NCBI RefSeq assembly: GCF_000821305.1
Contig: NZ_CCXK01000015.1
Coordinates: forward strand, 2,528-66,527
Direction of reading: 5' to 3'
Source: Clostridium culturomicium
Lineage (GTDB): Bacteria; Bacillota; Clostridia; Clostridiales; Clostridiaceae
Length of the DNA stretch: 64,000 nt
The position numbers and the translations under genes were made by a program. Below the pieces are notes generated by a model. The model ran no database searches and was not told the DNA's origin. It was given only the letters and a program-made list of their open reading frames with translations. Below are positions 26,551 to 35,876 of this stretch, one piece after another (within the stretch, counting starts at the first letter, position 1; every line of letters begins with the position of its first letter).

Positions 26551-27252
26551 ATGAAACAAAGAATTCTTGTAGTTGAAGATGACGAAGATATCATAAAGCT
26601 GCTAAAACTTTATTTAGAAAATGACGGCTATGACGTAATAACCTGCACAAATGGAGTTGATGCATTAGAGATTCTTAAAAATATAAAAATTGATTTAGCT
26701 GTACTAGATATAATGATGCCAAAAATGGATGGCTATGAATTAACAAAACGTATAAGACAACTTAGCAACTTGCCTGTGATTATCCTATCTGCTAAAAATG
26801 AAGTTAGCGATAAAGTCTTAGGTCTTTCCATTGGTGCAGATGATTATATGACAAAACCATTTAACCCCTTAGAAATCATAGCCCGTATAAAATCTAACCT
26901 GAGACGCTTCTATGATCTAAACAAAGACGAACCATCAAAGGAACCATATGATAAAATTATCATTGGTACTATTGAATTAGATTTAACAAATTTCACTGCT
27001 AAAAAGAATGGTGTAGAACTTTTTCTAACACCAACTGAATACAGAATACTTCACCTTTTAATGAAGTCACCTGGAAGGGTTTATACTAAACTTCAAATAT
27101 ACGAAAATATTAAAGGTGAATATTTTGAAAGTGACGATAATACTATTATGGTTCACATTTCTAAGCTTAGAGACAAGCTTGAGGACAATCCTAAGAATCC
27201 CATTTTTATTAAAACCGTACGGGGGGTTGGGTATAAAGTTGAAAAGAAATAA
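26551..27252 (+). CDS. OmpR/PhoB-family response regulator
   Basis: The 233-residue product has a receiver domain (residues 1-120, acidic pair EDD, phospho-aspartate D53 in LDIMMPKMDG) and a C-terminal winged-helix DNA-binding domain (about 135-230). GAGGTG precedes the ATG. It is intact, whereas the two genes before it in the same direction are pseudogenes, so the pair may have lost its neighbouring targets. Its stop overlaps the kinase TTG start by 14 bases, as in the other intact two-component system of this window. Signal and regulon unknown. Confidence 0.92.
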   Translation: MKQRILVVEDDEDIIKLLKLYLENDGYDVITCTNGVDALEILKNIKIDLAVLDIMMPKMDGYELTKRIRQLSNLPVIILSAKNEVSDKVLGLSIGADDYMTKPFNPLEIIARIKSNLRRFYDLNKDEPSKEPYDKIIIGTIELDLTNFTAKKNGVELFLTPTEYRILHLLMKSPGRVYTKLQIYENIKGEYFESDDNTIMVHISKLRDKLEDNPKNPIFIKTVRGVGYKVEKK

Positions 27253-28831
27253 ACGTAAAAAAGGTCACTTTTATTGGCTTTTAGCAAGAAACTATATTTC
27301 CTTTACCTTAGCTCTTGTAATAAGCTTTTCTTTCATTGCCATAGTTGCTACTCTAAGAATTTCAGGGGTGTTAAAAAATGAGGAAAATTCTACTCCTGAT
27401 TTATACCTAGATATCCTTAAGAATGGCAACTATGAGGATTTCCCTGTGGAGGATTTATTAGATATTGACGGCTCTATTGTTATTCTAGATGAAAATCTAA
27501 AACCTATATATCAAAGTAGTGATAATATTAATACAACCTATAGTTCAAACGATTTACTTTTAATACCTGATTATAATATGAACTCCTATACACATGCAGA
27601 GACATACATTGATGCTAATGACAAAGAGAGAATCTTGGTAACATCTTATGTATATAAAAATAAAACTGCTGTTAATCAAGAACTTTGGATTTTCGATGAA
27701 CAGCTTAATGTAATTTATAATACTCGAAATATTAATATATCGACCTTAACCCCACTAGAATTCTCTTATTTGACTCGTAACATCAACAACTCCTTTGAGG
27801 CTATGAAGTATTCCTTTAAAGGTAATGATGGTGAAAACTACACTATGATCCTATTAAAGTCTCTTATAAATAACAAAACCTTAATAAAGGTTTCTCATAC
27901 CATTAAATATACCCTATGGACATTTTTAATTTTATATTTAATAATGATAATTTGCTTTATATATTGGCTTCATAGAAAAGTCAACAAACCATTAGCTCTT
28001 CTCGATGAGGCAATCCTTAATTTCTCCACAGGTGATTATGATATGGGCATAAACTATTCTGGACCAACAGAATTTGTTCAAATATGTGATAATTTTAATT
28101 GCATGGCAAGACGCTTATCTGAAAGTGAAGCTCAAAAGAAAAAGCTTGAAAATGAAAAAAAGAAAATCCTAGCTAATATATCCCATGATTTAAAAACTCC
28201 CATCACAGTAATTCAAGGCTATTCCAAAGCAATCTGTGATAACATAATTAAGGATGATCAAAAAGATTTATATTTAAATATTATTTATCAAAAATCACAA
28301 TCGCTTACTGAGCTTATAAATTCCTTTAGTGAGTATAATAAATTAGACCACCCTGATTTCAAACTAAACTTAACTAAAGTTGATATTTGTGAATTTTCAA
28401 GAGAGTACTTAGCTGAAAGATATGATGAACTTGAAGTTGCAGGATTCCTCTTAGATGCCGATATTCCTGAAGAAATCCTCACATGCAGCATTGATTCTTT
28501 TCAATTAACACGAGTGTTTGAGAATATTATTTCAAACTGCCTTAAGTATAACCCAAGAGAAACTACACTGTTTTTTAATATTGAAAAAGCCGATGATAAG
28601 GTAAAGCTAACTTTAGGAGATAATGGCCTGGGAATTCCTAATGAATCCTCAGAACATATCTTTGAACCTTTTGTCGTCGGGGATTCCTCCCGTGGCACCA
28701 AAGAAGGTTCTGGATTAGGACTTGCTATAGCTAAAAAAATTGTACAAGAACATCATGGGAAAATAAGCTTAAAGAATCCACCTTCCCAAGGCTTCAGCAC
28801 AGAGTTTGAAATTCTTCTCCCTCTATCCTAA
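27239..28831 (+). CDS. sensor histidine kinase
   Basis: The best start is TTG 27239 (530 residues), preceded by a G-run and overlapping the regulator stop by 14 bases; longer readings would run far into the regulator. Membrane segments at about residues 20-42 and 224-244 flank an extracytoplasmic sensor domain of about 180 residues. A HAMP linker follows (about 245-295). H316 lies in NISHDLKTP, and the ATPase domain carries the N-box near 430, DNGLGI at 461 and GSGLGLAIAKK at 490. All catalytic boxes are intact. The ligand is unknown. Confidence 0.9.
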   Translation: MKRNKRKKGHFYWLLARNYISFTLALVISFSFIAIVATLRISGVLKNEENSTPDLYLDILKNGNYEDFPVEDLLDIDGSIVILDENLKPIYQSSDNINTTYSSNDLLLIPDYNMNSYTHAETYIDANDKERILVTSYVYKNKTAVNQELWIFDEQLNVIYNTRNINISTLTPLEFSYLTRNINNSFEAMKYSFKGNDGENYTMILLKSLINNKTLIKVSHTIKYTLWTFLILYLIMIICFIYWLHRKVNKPLALLDEAILNFSTGDYDMGINYSGPTEFVQICDNFNCMARRLSESEAQKKKLENEKKKILANISHDLKTPITVIQGYSKAICDNIIKDDQKDLYLNIIYQKSQSLTELINSFSEYNKLDHPDFKLNLTKVDICEFSREYLAERYDELEVAGFLLDADIPEEILTCSIDSFQLTRVFENIISNCLKYNPRETTLFFNIEKADDKVKLTLGDNGLGIPNESSEHIFEPFVVGDSSRGTKEGSGLGLAIAKKIVQEHHGKISLKNPPSQGFSTEFEILLPLS

Positions 28832-28840
28832 ATAAAATAA

Positions 28841-28875
28841 AAAGCAGAAACTTTATAGTAAAGTTTCTGCTTTTT
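28841..28875. terminator. bidirectional terminator
   Basis: AAAAAGCAGAAACTTTA pairs with TAAAGTTTCTGCTTTTT, with A and T runs on both flanks, between the convergent histidine kinase and yjjW genes. Confidence 0.88.
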
Positions 28876-28916
28876 ATTTTAAGGAATTACTTCTCAATTC
28901 CAATTTCAATTTAAAT

Positions 28917-29768
28917 CTAAACAATAAGAGTATTCTTTATACCATTTCCATTAACTATTGCTTCAAGTTCTTTCATATATTCAGTTGTTGGACTTGAAGT
29001 ATTCAATAATTCCTTTCGTACTCCCATAGGTCTATATTTAATTAATTTATACTGTATTTCTGTATTTATGCTGGCTATCAGCTTACTTCCCTCATCCACT
29101 GTACGTTTATTATCAAGGACTTCTGGTACAACCACCGTTCTTATCTCATATATCTTATCCATGGCACCAAGCTCTTTTATATTTCTTATAACCATTTCAT
29201 TATCAATTCCAGTAAGCATTTTATTTTCTTCTGAACTAAATGCCTTAAGATCAATCATTGTCTTATCTGTTACAGCCAAAAGCTCCTTATTATCACATAT
29301 AGCTGTAGATGCATTCGTATCCATGAAAGTCGTTAATCCAAGCTTCTTAACTTCAGTAAATAATTCTACTAAAAAGTCACTTTGAAGACTGCATTCTCCT
29401 CCCGATACAGTAATTCCTGAAATAAATAACTTTACCTTTTCTACCTTTTCCAATATCTCTGCAACTGTTAGTTTAGAAATTTTAGGACTACTGTTCTTAT
29501 CACAAGCTGCTACACATTTATCACAGTTTACACACTTATCAATGTCATACTCAACTTGTCCATCTACCATTGTAATTGCAGAAACTGGACATTCAGGCAC
29601 ACACTTACCACAGCTTACACATCTATTTATAGTTTCTGGGTTATGACAGTATAAACAATTATAGTTACACCCCTGAAGAAATATTGCCATTCTGTTTCCT
29701 TCACCATCAACATTGCTGAAAGGTATAATCTTATTTATATATCCTATGGTTCCTTTTCTGTTTTCCAT
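28917..29768 (-). CDS. yjjW: YjjW-family glycyl-radical enzyme activase (radical SAM)
   Basis: With the ATG at 29768 the product is 283 residues. The radical-SAM cluster motif CNYNCLYC lies near residue 35. It is followed by two ferredoxin-like 4Fe-4S motifs (CVSCGKCVPEC and CVNCDKCVAAC, about residues 48-95) typical of activases with an inserted clostridial-type ferredoxin domain. The SAM-binding SGGE motif follows. It should abstract a hydrogen from the glycine of the YjjI-type enzyme encoded directly upstream. A GTG start at 29780 is possible but poorly spaced from the ribosome-binding site. Confidence 0.88.
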   Translation of the reverse strand: MENRKGTIGYINKIIPFSNVDGEGNRMAIFLQGCNYNCLYCHNPETINRCVSCGKCVPECPVSAITMVDGQVEYDIDKCVNCDKCVAACDKNSSPKISKLTVAEILEKVEKVKLFISGITVSGGECSLQSDFLVELFTEVKKLGLTTFMDTNASTAICDNKELLAVTDKTMIDLKAFSSEENKMLTGIDNEMVIRNIKELGAMDKIYEIRTVVVPEVLDNKRTVDEGSKLIASINTEIQYKLIKYRPMGVRKELLNTSSPTTEYMKELEAIVNGNGIKNTLIV

Positions 29769-29810
29769 GCTACTTCTCACACCCTCTATTAAATTTAGAA
29801 TTTAGAATAT

Positions 29811-29871
29811 TAGATGAAATTCCAGCAGAATTTCATCCAATTTAAAGAAATCCAGCATTGCTGGATTTCTT
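29811..29871. repeat. paired hairpins between yjjI and yjjW
   Basis: GATGAAATTC...GAATTTCATC and, a few bases away, AAGAAATCCAGCA...TGCTGGATTTCTT form two adjacent perfect or near-perfect stems sharing the word CCAGCA. There is no U-run, so an mRNA-stability or processing role is more likely than termination. That is inference. Confidence 0.5.
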
Positions 29872-29890
29872 CATCAATTTTAAATTTTAA

Positions 29891-31396
29891 TTAATAATTG
29901 TTCTTCTCTTCTCTTAATTTTCTTTCAAGAATCTTAGAATTCTTAGCTGCTCCATATCCAAGAACAACTGTATCATTAAGAACTTGCTCTCCTTTTGCTA
30001 AAGTTTCTATGTCAGAACGTTTAACAAGGTATCCTGTAATTCTTATAACATCACAGTCATCACAATATAGTGAGAAGTATCTTAATCCTACATTAAATCC
30101 ACCTTTTATGATATCTAAGATTGATTTTGGATTGTTTTTAGCCATTTCATCAAATTTAAAGATATCGCCAATTCCAGATGGGAAATATTTATGGAACACA
30201 GCACTTTGAACTAAATGGTCATAGATTGCTGGCTCTTCCCCTATTGGAATTCTACATCCTGGACTTACTCCAGCATCACAATCCATTCCAACCTGTGCAT
30301 GAAGCAGATAGTGATTATCTGAAACTTCACAATAAGGAACTTTATGGGCATTTACTCTCTCATACATTGCTTTTATAATAGTTTCTCCAAGCTCATTAGC
30401 TTCTTTTCCATAGCCAAATCTGTCCTTTTGCTCTGTAGCACCAAGAAGTGTATTTACACACTCTGCAAGACCTACTAAACCAAACATAGCACTAAATCTA
30501 TCTCTTGAAAGTAAACCTTCTCTAACTAAAAAGCTTGATTCAAAGAAAGTGCTCTCTTCTACTATAAATTTAATTCTCTTATCCATATAATCAAGAGTTG
30601 CATCTATAGCGTCAGGTAATAATGTATTTAAAAAATGGTCTGTGTTGTAAGCCATATCCGCAAGTTTAGAAAGTACCATTCTTACTAAAGTATAGCTTCC
30701 GCCACCAATATTTAATCCATTGTAGCAGCTCACTATTCCATAGTTTTCTCCTAAGTCTGAAGAGAATATTTCATGGTTAGCAAAGCTTGGCTTAGCACAA
30801 GATAATGCTGTTTTTATAGCTTCTATAGCAAATTCATCTGGTGTTTCTTTTGAGTATTTTAAAGTTATATTTGGAGTAGAATTTTGAAGCTCTCTTTCAA
30901 CTTCTAATATTATTCTTCCAGCTTTAGTTGCAGCTGGACCTATATTAGCGTGGCAGAAAGAATCTGTAATAGTTCTATCTATGTGCTTTAAGAAGAAAGA
31001 AATAGCTTTTCTAGCTTCCGCCTCATCCTTTACATATGGTTCTAATAAAGTGTCAATATTTCCAACATATACAGGGAAAGATGTTATTGATGGAACATGC
31101 TTGTACAGAATAAGAAGGTTATTTACAGCCTCCCAAATATCTGTAGCTGGTTCTAATCTTAAGAACTTACTTCCATTTTTCATGAACTCCTCATAATCTG
31201 GCACGATGTATCTTGGTCTATATGGTGCATTACCTTCGAAAAGATCACAAATAACACCTGCATTTTGATACATTTTAGTTTTATTTGATTTATCTAGTAC
31301 TTCTATAGAATTCTCAGCTTCTTTAGCTAAGTTTAAAACCTTCATTTCATAAGTTAACGTAGTATCTTTTATGATATCCATAACTTTATTACTCAT
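29891..31396 (-). CDS. yjjI: YjjI-family glycyl-radical enzyme
   Basis: I choose the ATG at 31396 (GGGAG upstream), giving 501 residues. The product matches the YjjI/DUF3029 family, which is shorter than pyruvate formate-lyase. A C-terminal glycyl-radical motif RITGY lies near residue 468. A cysteine in VSCYNGLNIGGG near residue 230 is the likely thiyl site. The family has no firmly established reaction. Its activase partner is the next gene, about 120 bases downstream. It should work anaerobically in the cytoplasm. Confidence 0.88.
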   Translation of the reverse strand: MSNKVMDIIKDTTLTYEMKVLNLAKEAENSIEVLDKSNKTKMYQNAGVICDLFEGNAPYRPRYIVPDYEEFMKNGSKFLRLEPATDIWEAVNNLLILYKHVPSITSFPVYVGNIDTLLEPYVKDEAEARKAISFFLKHIDRTITDSFCHANIGPAATKAGRIILEVERELQNSTPNITLKYSKETPDEFAIEAIKTALSCAKPSFANHEIFSSDLGENYGIVSCYNGLNIGGGSYTLVRMVLSKLADMAYNTDHFLNTLLPDAIDATLDYMDKRIKFIVEESTFFESSFLVREGLLSRDRFSAMFGLVGLAECVNTLLGATEQKDRFGYGKEANELGETIIKAMYERVNAHKVPYCEVSDNHYLLHAQVGMDCDAGVSPGCRIPIGEEPAIYDHLVQSAVFHKYFPSGIGDIFKFDEMAKNNPKSILDIIKGGFNVGLRYFSLYCDDCDVIRITGYLVKRSDIETLAKGEQVLNDTVVLGYGAAKNSKILERKLREEKNNY

Positions 31397-31718
31397 TTCA
31401 TCCACTCCCATTCATACCAATTATTAAATATGTTCTTAATTTCAAGAAATTTTAAATTATATTACTAGTATACTATGAACTATTAAATGTTGCTACACTT
31501 TTCGACATGAATCACAATCTGTAAATATATATGCTATACAATATAATCTTATAATAATATTATAATACAAATTAAATAATATTTCTATCAATCACAAATA
31601 ATAATTATTAATTAATTTTATTTATTTAACATTATTAATTTTAATGATAATTACTTTCACACAAAAATGCAATTCTGTTTATACTATTATTAGGTACATT
31701 TGAATGTGAGGTCTTAAC
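31397..31718. other. AT-rich divergent intergenic region
   Basis: About 320 very AT-rich bases separate the yjjI start from the metallophosphoesterase gene on the opposite strand. It should contain both promoters, but I see no clear -35/-10 pair, riboswitch or operator. GTGAGG just before 31719 is a plausible ribosome-binding site. Confidence 0.5.
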
Positions 31719-32210
31719 ATGAAGATAGGAATTATATCCGATACACACATGAGTAAACATTTTTCTAAACTAAAGGAATTTTTATTAAAAAACCTTAAAG
31801 ACGTTGATTTAATAATTCACGCAGGCGATTATACTTCAACTGAAGTAATTTCCTTACTTAAGGAATATACTGACTTTATTGGAGTGTATGGCAACAATGA
31901 TAAATCAAAGCTAAGAAGTCTTCTCACCGATAAGCATATCTTAACCCTGGAAAATTATCGAATAGGCATCTGCCATGGAGATGGTCCAAAGAAAAATACT
32001 TTAGACAATGTTATGGATACTTTTAAAGATGAAAAACTCGATATAATAATCTTTGGTCATAGCCATAAAGCATGTATATTTACTAAGGGTAAAACTATGT
32101 ACTTAAATCCAGGTTCATGTACAAATAAACGAAAGGAACCTTGGTTCTCCTATATTCTCTTAGAACTAAAAAAGGATTATCCAATCAATGCAACCATAAA
32201 GTTTTTCTAA
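31719..32210 (+). CDS. YfcE/MJ0936-type metallophosphoesterase
   Basis: The 163-residue product has the calcineurin-like metal-binding motifs in order: SDTH (residues 8-11), HAGD near 36, YGNND near 61, CHGD near 87 and FGHSHK near 112 with LNPGS after it. The length fits single-domain bacterial phosphodiesterases of the YfcE/YsnB group, which hydrolyse phosphodiesters with two divalent metals. The in vivo substrate is unknown. It is a single gene ending in a terminator shared with birA. Confidence 0.9.
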   Translation: MKIGIISDTHMSKHFSKLKEFLLKNLKDVDLIIHAGDYTSTEVISLLKEYTDFIGVYGNNDKSKLRSLLTDKHILTLENYRIGICHGDGPKKNTLDNVMDTFKDEKLDIIIFGHSHKACIFTKGKTMYLNPGSCTNKRKEPWFSYILLELKKDYPINATIKFF

Positions 32211-32242
32211 TTCAATAATAATTTTTCCTAACTTTTATAAAA

Positions 32243-32289
32243 AAATAAGGTGTTATTAATACCTTCAAAAGTATTAATAACACCTTATT
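32243..32289. terminator. strong bidirectional terminator
   Basis: AAATAAGGTGTTATTAATAC pairs perfectly with GTATTAATAACACCTTATTT around a short loop, between the convergent phosphoesterase and birA genes. Confidence 0.92.
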
Positions 32290-33270
32290 TTATACGTACC
32301 CGTAAATTCCTCTTACTGAAACTTCCCCTGAAAGCACCTTATGAAGACTTCCATCTTTATATTTCACAATAAGCTCTCCATCTTCATCAATATCTAAAGC
32401 AGTACAGATTGTCTCTTGACCACCATTAATTACCCTAACCTCTTTTCCAAGAAGCACCGAACCTTTTCTACAAATATTGATGACTTCTTTAATTGAGCCT
32501 GTGCTCTTAAATAAATCATAATAATATTCTAAGTAATTTAAAACTTTAGCTGTTAGTTCCTTTCTGCTAACCTCTTCACTTAACTGAACTTTTAATGAAG
32601 TTGCTTTCTCATTCAACTCTTCTGGAAACTCATCCATGTTTACATTAATTCCAATTCCTAAAATAATATAATTTACTCTATCTATCTCTGCATTCATTTC
32701 AGTTAATATACCACAGACCTTTTTCCCTGCCATTACAATGTCGTTAGGCCATTTTATCCCTACATCTATCCCCATATCCCTTAATGCACTGTATACTGCA
32801 GCTGCACCAATTATAGTAGTTTTAGGCGCCAATACCGGAGATATCTCTGGAGTCAAAACTATAGACATCCATATTCCCGTGCTTTTCGGTGACTCCCACT
32901 GTCTTCCCAAACGGCCTTTGCCCTTGGTTTGAGCTTCTGCCGTGACAACCATACCTTCTATGATATTTTTTGCACATTCCCTTTTAGCCTCTGTGTTAGT
33001 GGAATCTATTTCTTCATGATGATTAAAGGTTCTTCCTATATATTTAGTCTTTAAAAAAGGTGAAACCTCTTCTTCATCTATTTTGTCAGGAGTTCCTATA
33101 AGCTTATAACCTTTATTCGAAACAGACTCTATTTCATATCCTGCTTCCTTTAAGCTTTTCATATGTTTCCATATTCCCGCTCTGGTAATTCCTAATTCCT
33201 CACTTAATCTCTCTCCTGATATATATTCGCCTTCATATTTCTTTAATATATTTAAAATTTTCTTCTTCAT
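32290..33270 (-). CDS. birA: bifunctional biotin ligase/biotin operon repressor BirA
   Basis: The product is about 326 residues. An N-terminal helix-turn-helix domain (residues 1-60, SGERLSEELGITRAGIWKH) marks it as the regulatory, two-domain type. The ligase core carries the biotinyl-AMP loop KGKGRLGRQW and the motif IKWPNDI. A C-terminal SH3-like domain begins near residue 275. It attaches biotin to carboxylase carrier proteins and should repress biotin genes when loaded with biotinyl-AMP. The start may be either of two near ATG codons (33276 or 33270). Confidence 0.93.
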   Translation of the reverse strand: MKKKILNILKKYEGEYISGERLSEELGITRAGIWKHMKSLKEAGYEIESVSNKGYKLIGTPDKIDEEEVSPFLKTKYIGRTFNHHEEIDSTNTEAKRECAKNIIEGMVVTAEAQTKGKGRLGRQWESPKSTGIWMSIVLTPEISPVLAPKTTIIGAAAVYSALRDMGIDVGIKWPNDIVMAGKKVCGILTEMNAEIDRVNYIILGIGINVNMDEFPEELNEKATSLKVQLSEEVSRKELTAKVLNYLEYYYDLFKSTGSIKEVINICRKGSVLLGKEVRVINGGQETICTALDIDEDGELIVKYKDGSLHKVLSGEVSVRGIYGYV

Positions 33271-33321
33271 TAACAACTTACCCTTTAACCCTTATCTAAC
33301 TTATTAACGGCTATAATACTT

Positions 33322-34053
33322 TTACTCATAGGTGTAATTATACTTTTCAGCCATCTTTTTTTTCTTCTCTATATAATTGTTACACCTTTCAAGAAAAATT
33401 TCAATATTTCTTTCTTCTTCATCTACCTTTTCTTGGGTAATTGGACCTCTACCCAATCTATCACAAATACCTAAAATAGCTACCTCTTCAATATAGCCAC
33501 TTTTTGCAATTTTATTATAATCCGCATACTCTAAGTCCTTCACCACAAAAAGAATCTGCATATGAAGCCTTACAAGGTTTGCCACGTGCTTAAAAAATTC
33601 ATCTTTCTTGTTGTATCCCATATCAGTAAGAAAATCTTCTGCTATTTGAAGCCCAGCCTTATCATGATTATAAGAAGTTATTCTTCCTCTTCTTAATTTA
33701 GTTGTAGTTAGTTTACCTACGTCGTGTAAAAGAGCTGCCCACATAAACGCCTTTGAATCCTTGCTACGACTTCTACGCTTTGCAGCTTCATCTATAACCA
33801 TCATGGTATGAATCCACACATTTCCTTCTGGATGATACTTAGGATTTTGTTCAACACCTTTTAACTTTAAAAGTACCTCAAAGGGATACTTTGTAGGAAA
33901 TTCCCCATTCTCAACTAAATTATTAAAATAAATAGATGGTTTCTCATCTTCTACTAGATGCTTTGAAAACTCTTCATAATAATTCATACCTTCAGCGTCA
34001 GCATTTATGCCAACAACTTTACTCACATCCTTTCTTCTATATAGTTTGTTCAA
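33322..34053 (-). CDS. HD-domain phosphohydrolase
   Basis: The 243-residue product contains an HD metal-binding domain: a histidine in WIHTMMV near residue 81, the HD pair in LLHDVGK near 109, and further conserved histidines and an aspartate (ICDRLGRGP) towards residue 200. The layout resembles the HD domain of bacterial CCA-adding enzymes, without the nucleotidyltransferase domain. The substrate is probably a phosphate ester or nucleotide. The start is uncertain: TTG 34053 gives the longest product, with alternatives at an internal GTG and an ATG. Confidence 0.82.
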   Translation of the reverse strand: MNKLYRRKDVSKVVGINADAEGMNYYEEFSKHLVEDEKPSIYFNNLVENGEFPTKYPFEVLLKLKGVEQNPKYHPEGNVWIHTMMVIDEAAKRRSRSKDSKAFMWAALLHDVGKLTTTKLRRGRITSYNHDKAGLQIAEDFLTDMGYNKKDEFFKHVANLVRLHMQILFVVKDLEYADYNKIAKSGYIEEVAILGICDRLGRGPITQEKVDEEERNIEIFLERCNNYIEKKKKMAEKYNYTYE

Positions 34054-34070
34054 TTTTATTAAAGATTATA

Positions 34071-34100
34071 AAAGGTTAACTCAAAATGAGTTAACCTTTT
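34071..34100 (-). terminator. terminator of the VanW-family gene
   Basis: AAAGGTTAACTC pairs with GAGTTAACCTTT around four bases, followed on the minus strand by TTAT and further T. It lies just after the VanW-family stop. Confidence 0.85.
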
Positions 34101-34110
34101 ATTTCATACG

Positions 34111-35568
34111 TTAGCCTGCTGGATTCTCAGCTGGCGCTTCTGTTTTTGGTTTAGTTCCTCTTTTAACTATCTTATTAACAGTTTGATAATTATCATCATT
34201 CATTAAAATTCTTTCAGTTTCAACACCGTTAGTATAAGTTACTCTATAAACCTTAACCTTATATCCAGTTGAAGGCTGTTGCTCTACTTCTTCTTTTCCT
34301 ACTTCCCATGTCGGCTCATCCTTATATTCTGTCTTTGGTTGAGTTACACTGTACACATCTCTTACAAACTCATAAGACTTTCCATCAATAACTGATGGAT
34401 CTGAATAAAGAGCAAATGTTACAGAATTTGATGAAGTATACCCTTCTATATATATTGGATATTCAAATGGGTTTGTAAACACATAATCAATATATCCATA
34501 AGCTATAGTAGCATCCATTCCAAGATCCATATATCCAACTGGCATACTATGATTTAATCTTTGATCTGGTATTATACCTGCTTTTATAACTGCATTGTGA
34601 AAAGTTGATGAAACCTGGCATATTCCTCCACCATATCCTACTTCAACCTTATTCCCTACATATACACCGCCTGGCATATATCCTTTATCTGGAGTTGTAT
34701 CACCAACTAAAGTATTAAAACTAAAACTTTCACCTGGCATTAATAATAAACCATTTATAGTTTTAGCACCTAAGTATATATTAGTATTTCTATTTTTATC
34801 AGAATTAGAATAATAAGTAGTTGCTGATGAAATTTGGACGCTAACTTTTTCAAGTGCTTCTCTTGTTCTAGATGGTATGTCTTCATTTATAACAGCTTCC
34901 ACTTCTATATTTCCTTCTTTAGTTGAAGCTACCTTAGAGTTAATCTCATCAACAAGTGCTTGTACATCAAGTTTTTTACCTACAACATGGTCTGTTACAG
35001 TAAATCCAGAACCACTTTTGCTTATAGTAGCATTTTGTTTTTCAACATTGATTTCACTTTCCATTGTTGCTGCAACTGAGTTTATTATGTCCCCATTATA
35101 TGTGAACTCAATTTCTATCTTATGCGTTGATGGCTCTTTTAAATATTTATAGGTGTCCATAACACCAAGTTCCCTATTAAACTTAAATGCCTTTTCAGCT
35201 ACTTCTTCTATGTTGAATTGTACATCCAAATCACTATAGTTTATTTTATAGGTCTTGTCACCTGCAGTAATCGTTACTAATCTGTCTCCAATTGTATTGC
35301 TAAATCTTTCATTCAAAAGTCCGATAGCTTCCTCTTTTGTTTTTCCGCTCATATCTATATCTTCAATAATTACACCTGGCATTATTAATGTATCATAAAC
35401 TGATACTGTTTTATTGATATGTACTGATATTCCAATTACCGCTAATAGAATTACAGTTATTACGGAAGAAACTCCTATGATTATAGCTTTTTTATTAGGT
35501 AATTTCTTACCATTATCTTGTGATGAAGGTAATTCATTAACTTCACCAGAATTTTGATTCTTATCCAT
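34111..35568 (-). CDS. VanW-family membrane-anchored protein
   Basis: I choose the ATG at 35568, eight bases after AAGGA, giving 485 residues. The N-terminal 27 residues are hydrophilic and cytoplasmic, followed by one membrane segment (about 28-50). The outer part has a putative peptidoglycan-binding domain of the PG_binding_4 type (about 65-225) and the VanW domain (about 245-380), with the signatures PGESFSFN and GYGGGICQVSST. The C-terminal tail is proline- and glutamate-rich. VanW proteins occur in some vancomycin-resistance clusters, but most are of unknown function and no van ligase genes are present here. Confidence 0.88.
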   Translation of the reverse strand: MDKNQNSGEVNELPSSQDNGKKLPNKKAIIIGVSSVITVILLAVIGISVHINKTVSVYDTLIMPGVIIEDIDMSGKTKEEAIGLLNERFSNTIGDRLVTITAGDKTYKINYSDLDVQFNIEEVAEKAFKFNRELGVMDTYKYLKEPSTHKIEIEFTYNGDIINSVAATMESEINVEKQNATISKSGSGFTVTDHVVGKKLDVQALVDEINSKVASTKEGNIEVEAVINEDIPSRTREALEKVSVQISSATTYYSNSDKNRNTNIYLGAKTINGLLLMPGESFSFNTLVGDTTPDKGYMPGGVYVGNKVEVGYGGGICQVSSTFHNAVIKAGIIPDQRLNHSMPVGYMDLGMDATIAYGYIDYVFTNPFEYPIYIEGYTSSNSVTFALYSDPSVIDGKSYEFVRDVYSVTQPKTEYKDEPTWEVGKEEVEQQPSTGYKVKVYRVTYTNGVETERILMNDDNYQTVNKIVKRGTKPKTEAPAENPAG

Positions 35569-35876
35569 AGTCACATTCCTTTCCTAACACTTTTAAAATA
35601 ATAATTCCTACATAAAGTATATCATAATATCATAATATAATCATTTACTTCTATATACGATTTTTTTCGCAAATAGTTTCATTTTTCGCCCTCATATTTT
35701 TTAATTTATTTTACTTTCTTGATACGGTACATTTTACCAATAAATCTATCTAGTTCAATAAAAAAATCAGTCCACGTTATGAACTGATTTTTTGTCTAAT
35801 ACTTTGGGTTGCTTAATAAGATTTATACTATTATAATTTTTAGTTTCCCTGAAAACTATAAACTATTTACTAAATA
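35569..35876. other. intergenic region between VanW-family gene and thl
   Basis: About 300 AT-rich bases. It holds the thl terminator at 35761-35793 and, further on, the upstream region of the VanW-family gene. I see no clear promoter, repeat copy or structured leader otherwise. Confidence 0.5.
35761..35793 (-). terminator. terminator of thl
   Basis: AAAATCAGT pairs with ACTGATTTT around an 11-base loop, with T-runs on both sides. It lies about 85 bases beyond the thl stop. Confidence 0.8.

Noticed and set aside
34111..35568. Vancomycin-resistance locus because of the VanW-family gene
   Set aside because: No VanH, ligase or VanX genes are present, and most VanW-family proteins are unrelated to vancomycin resistance.
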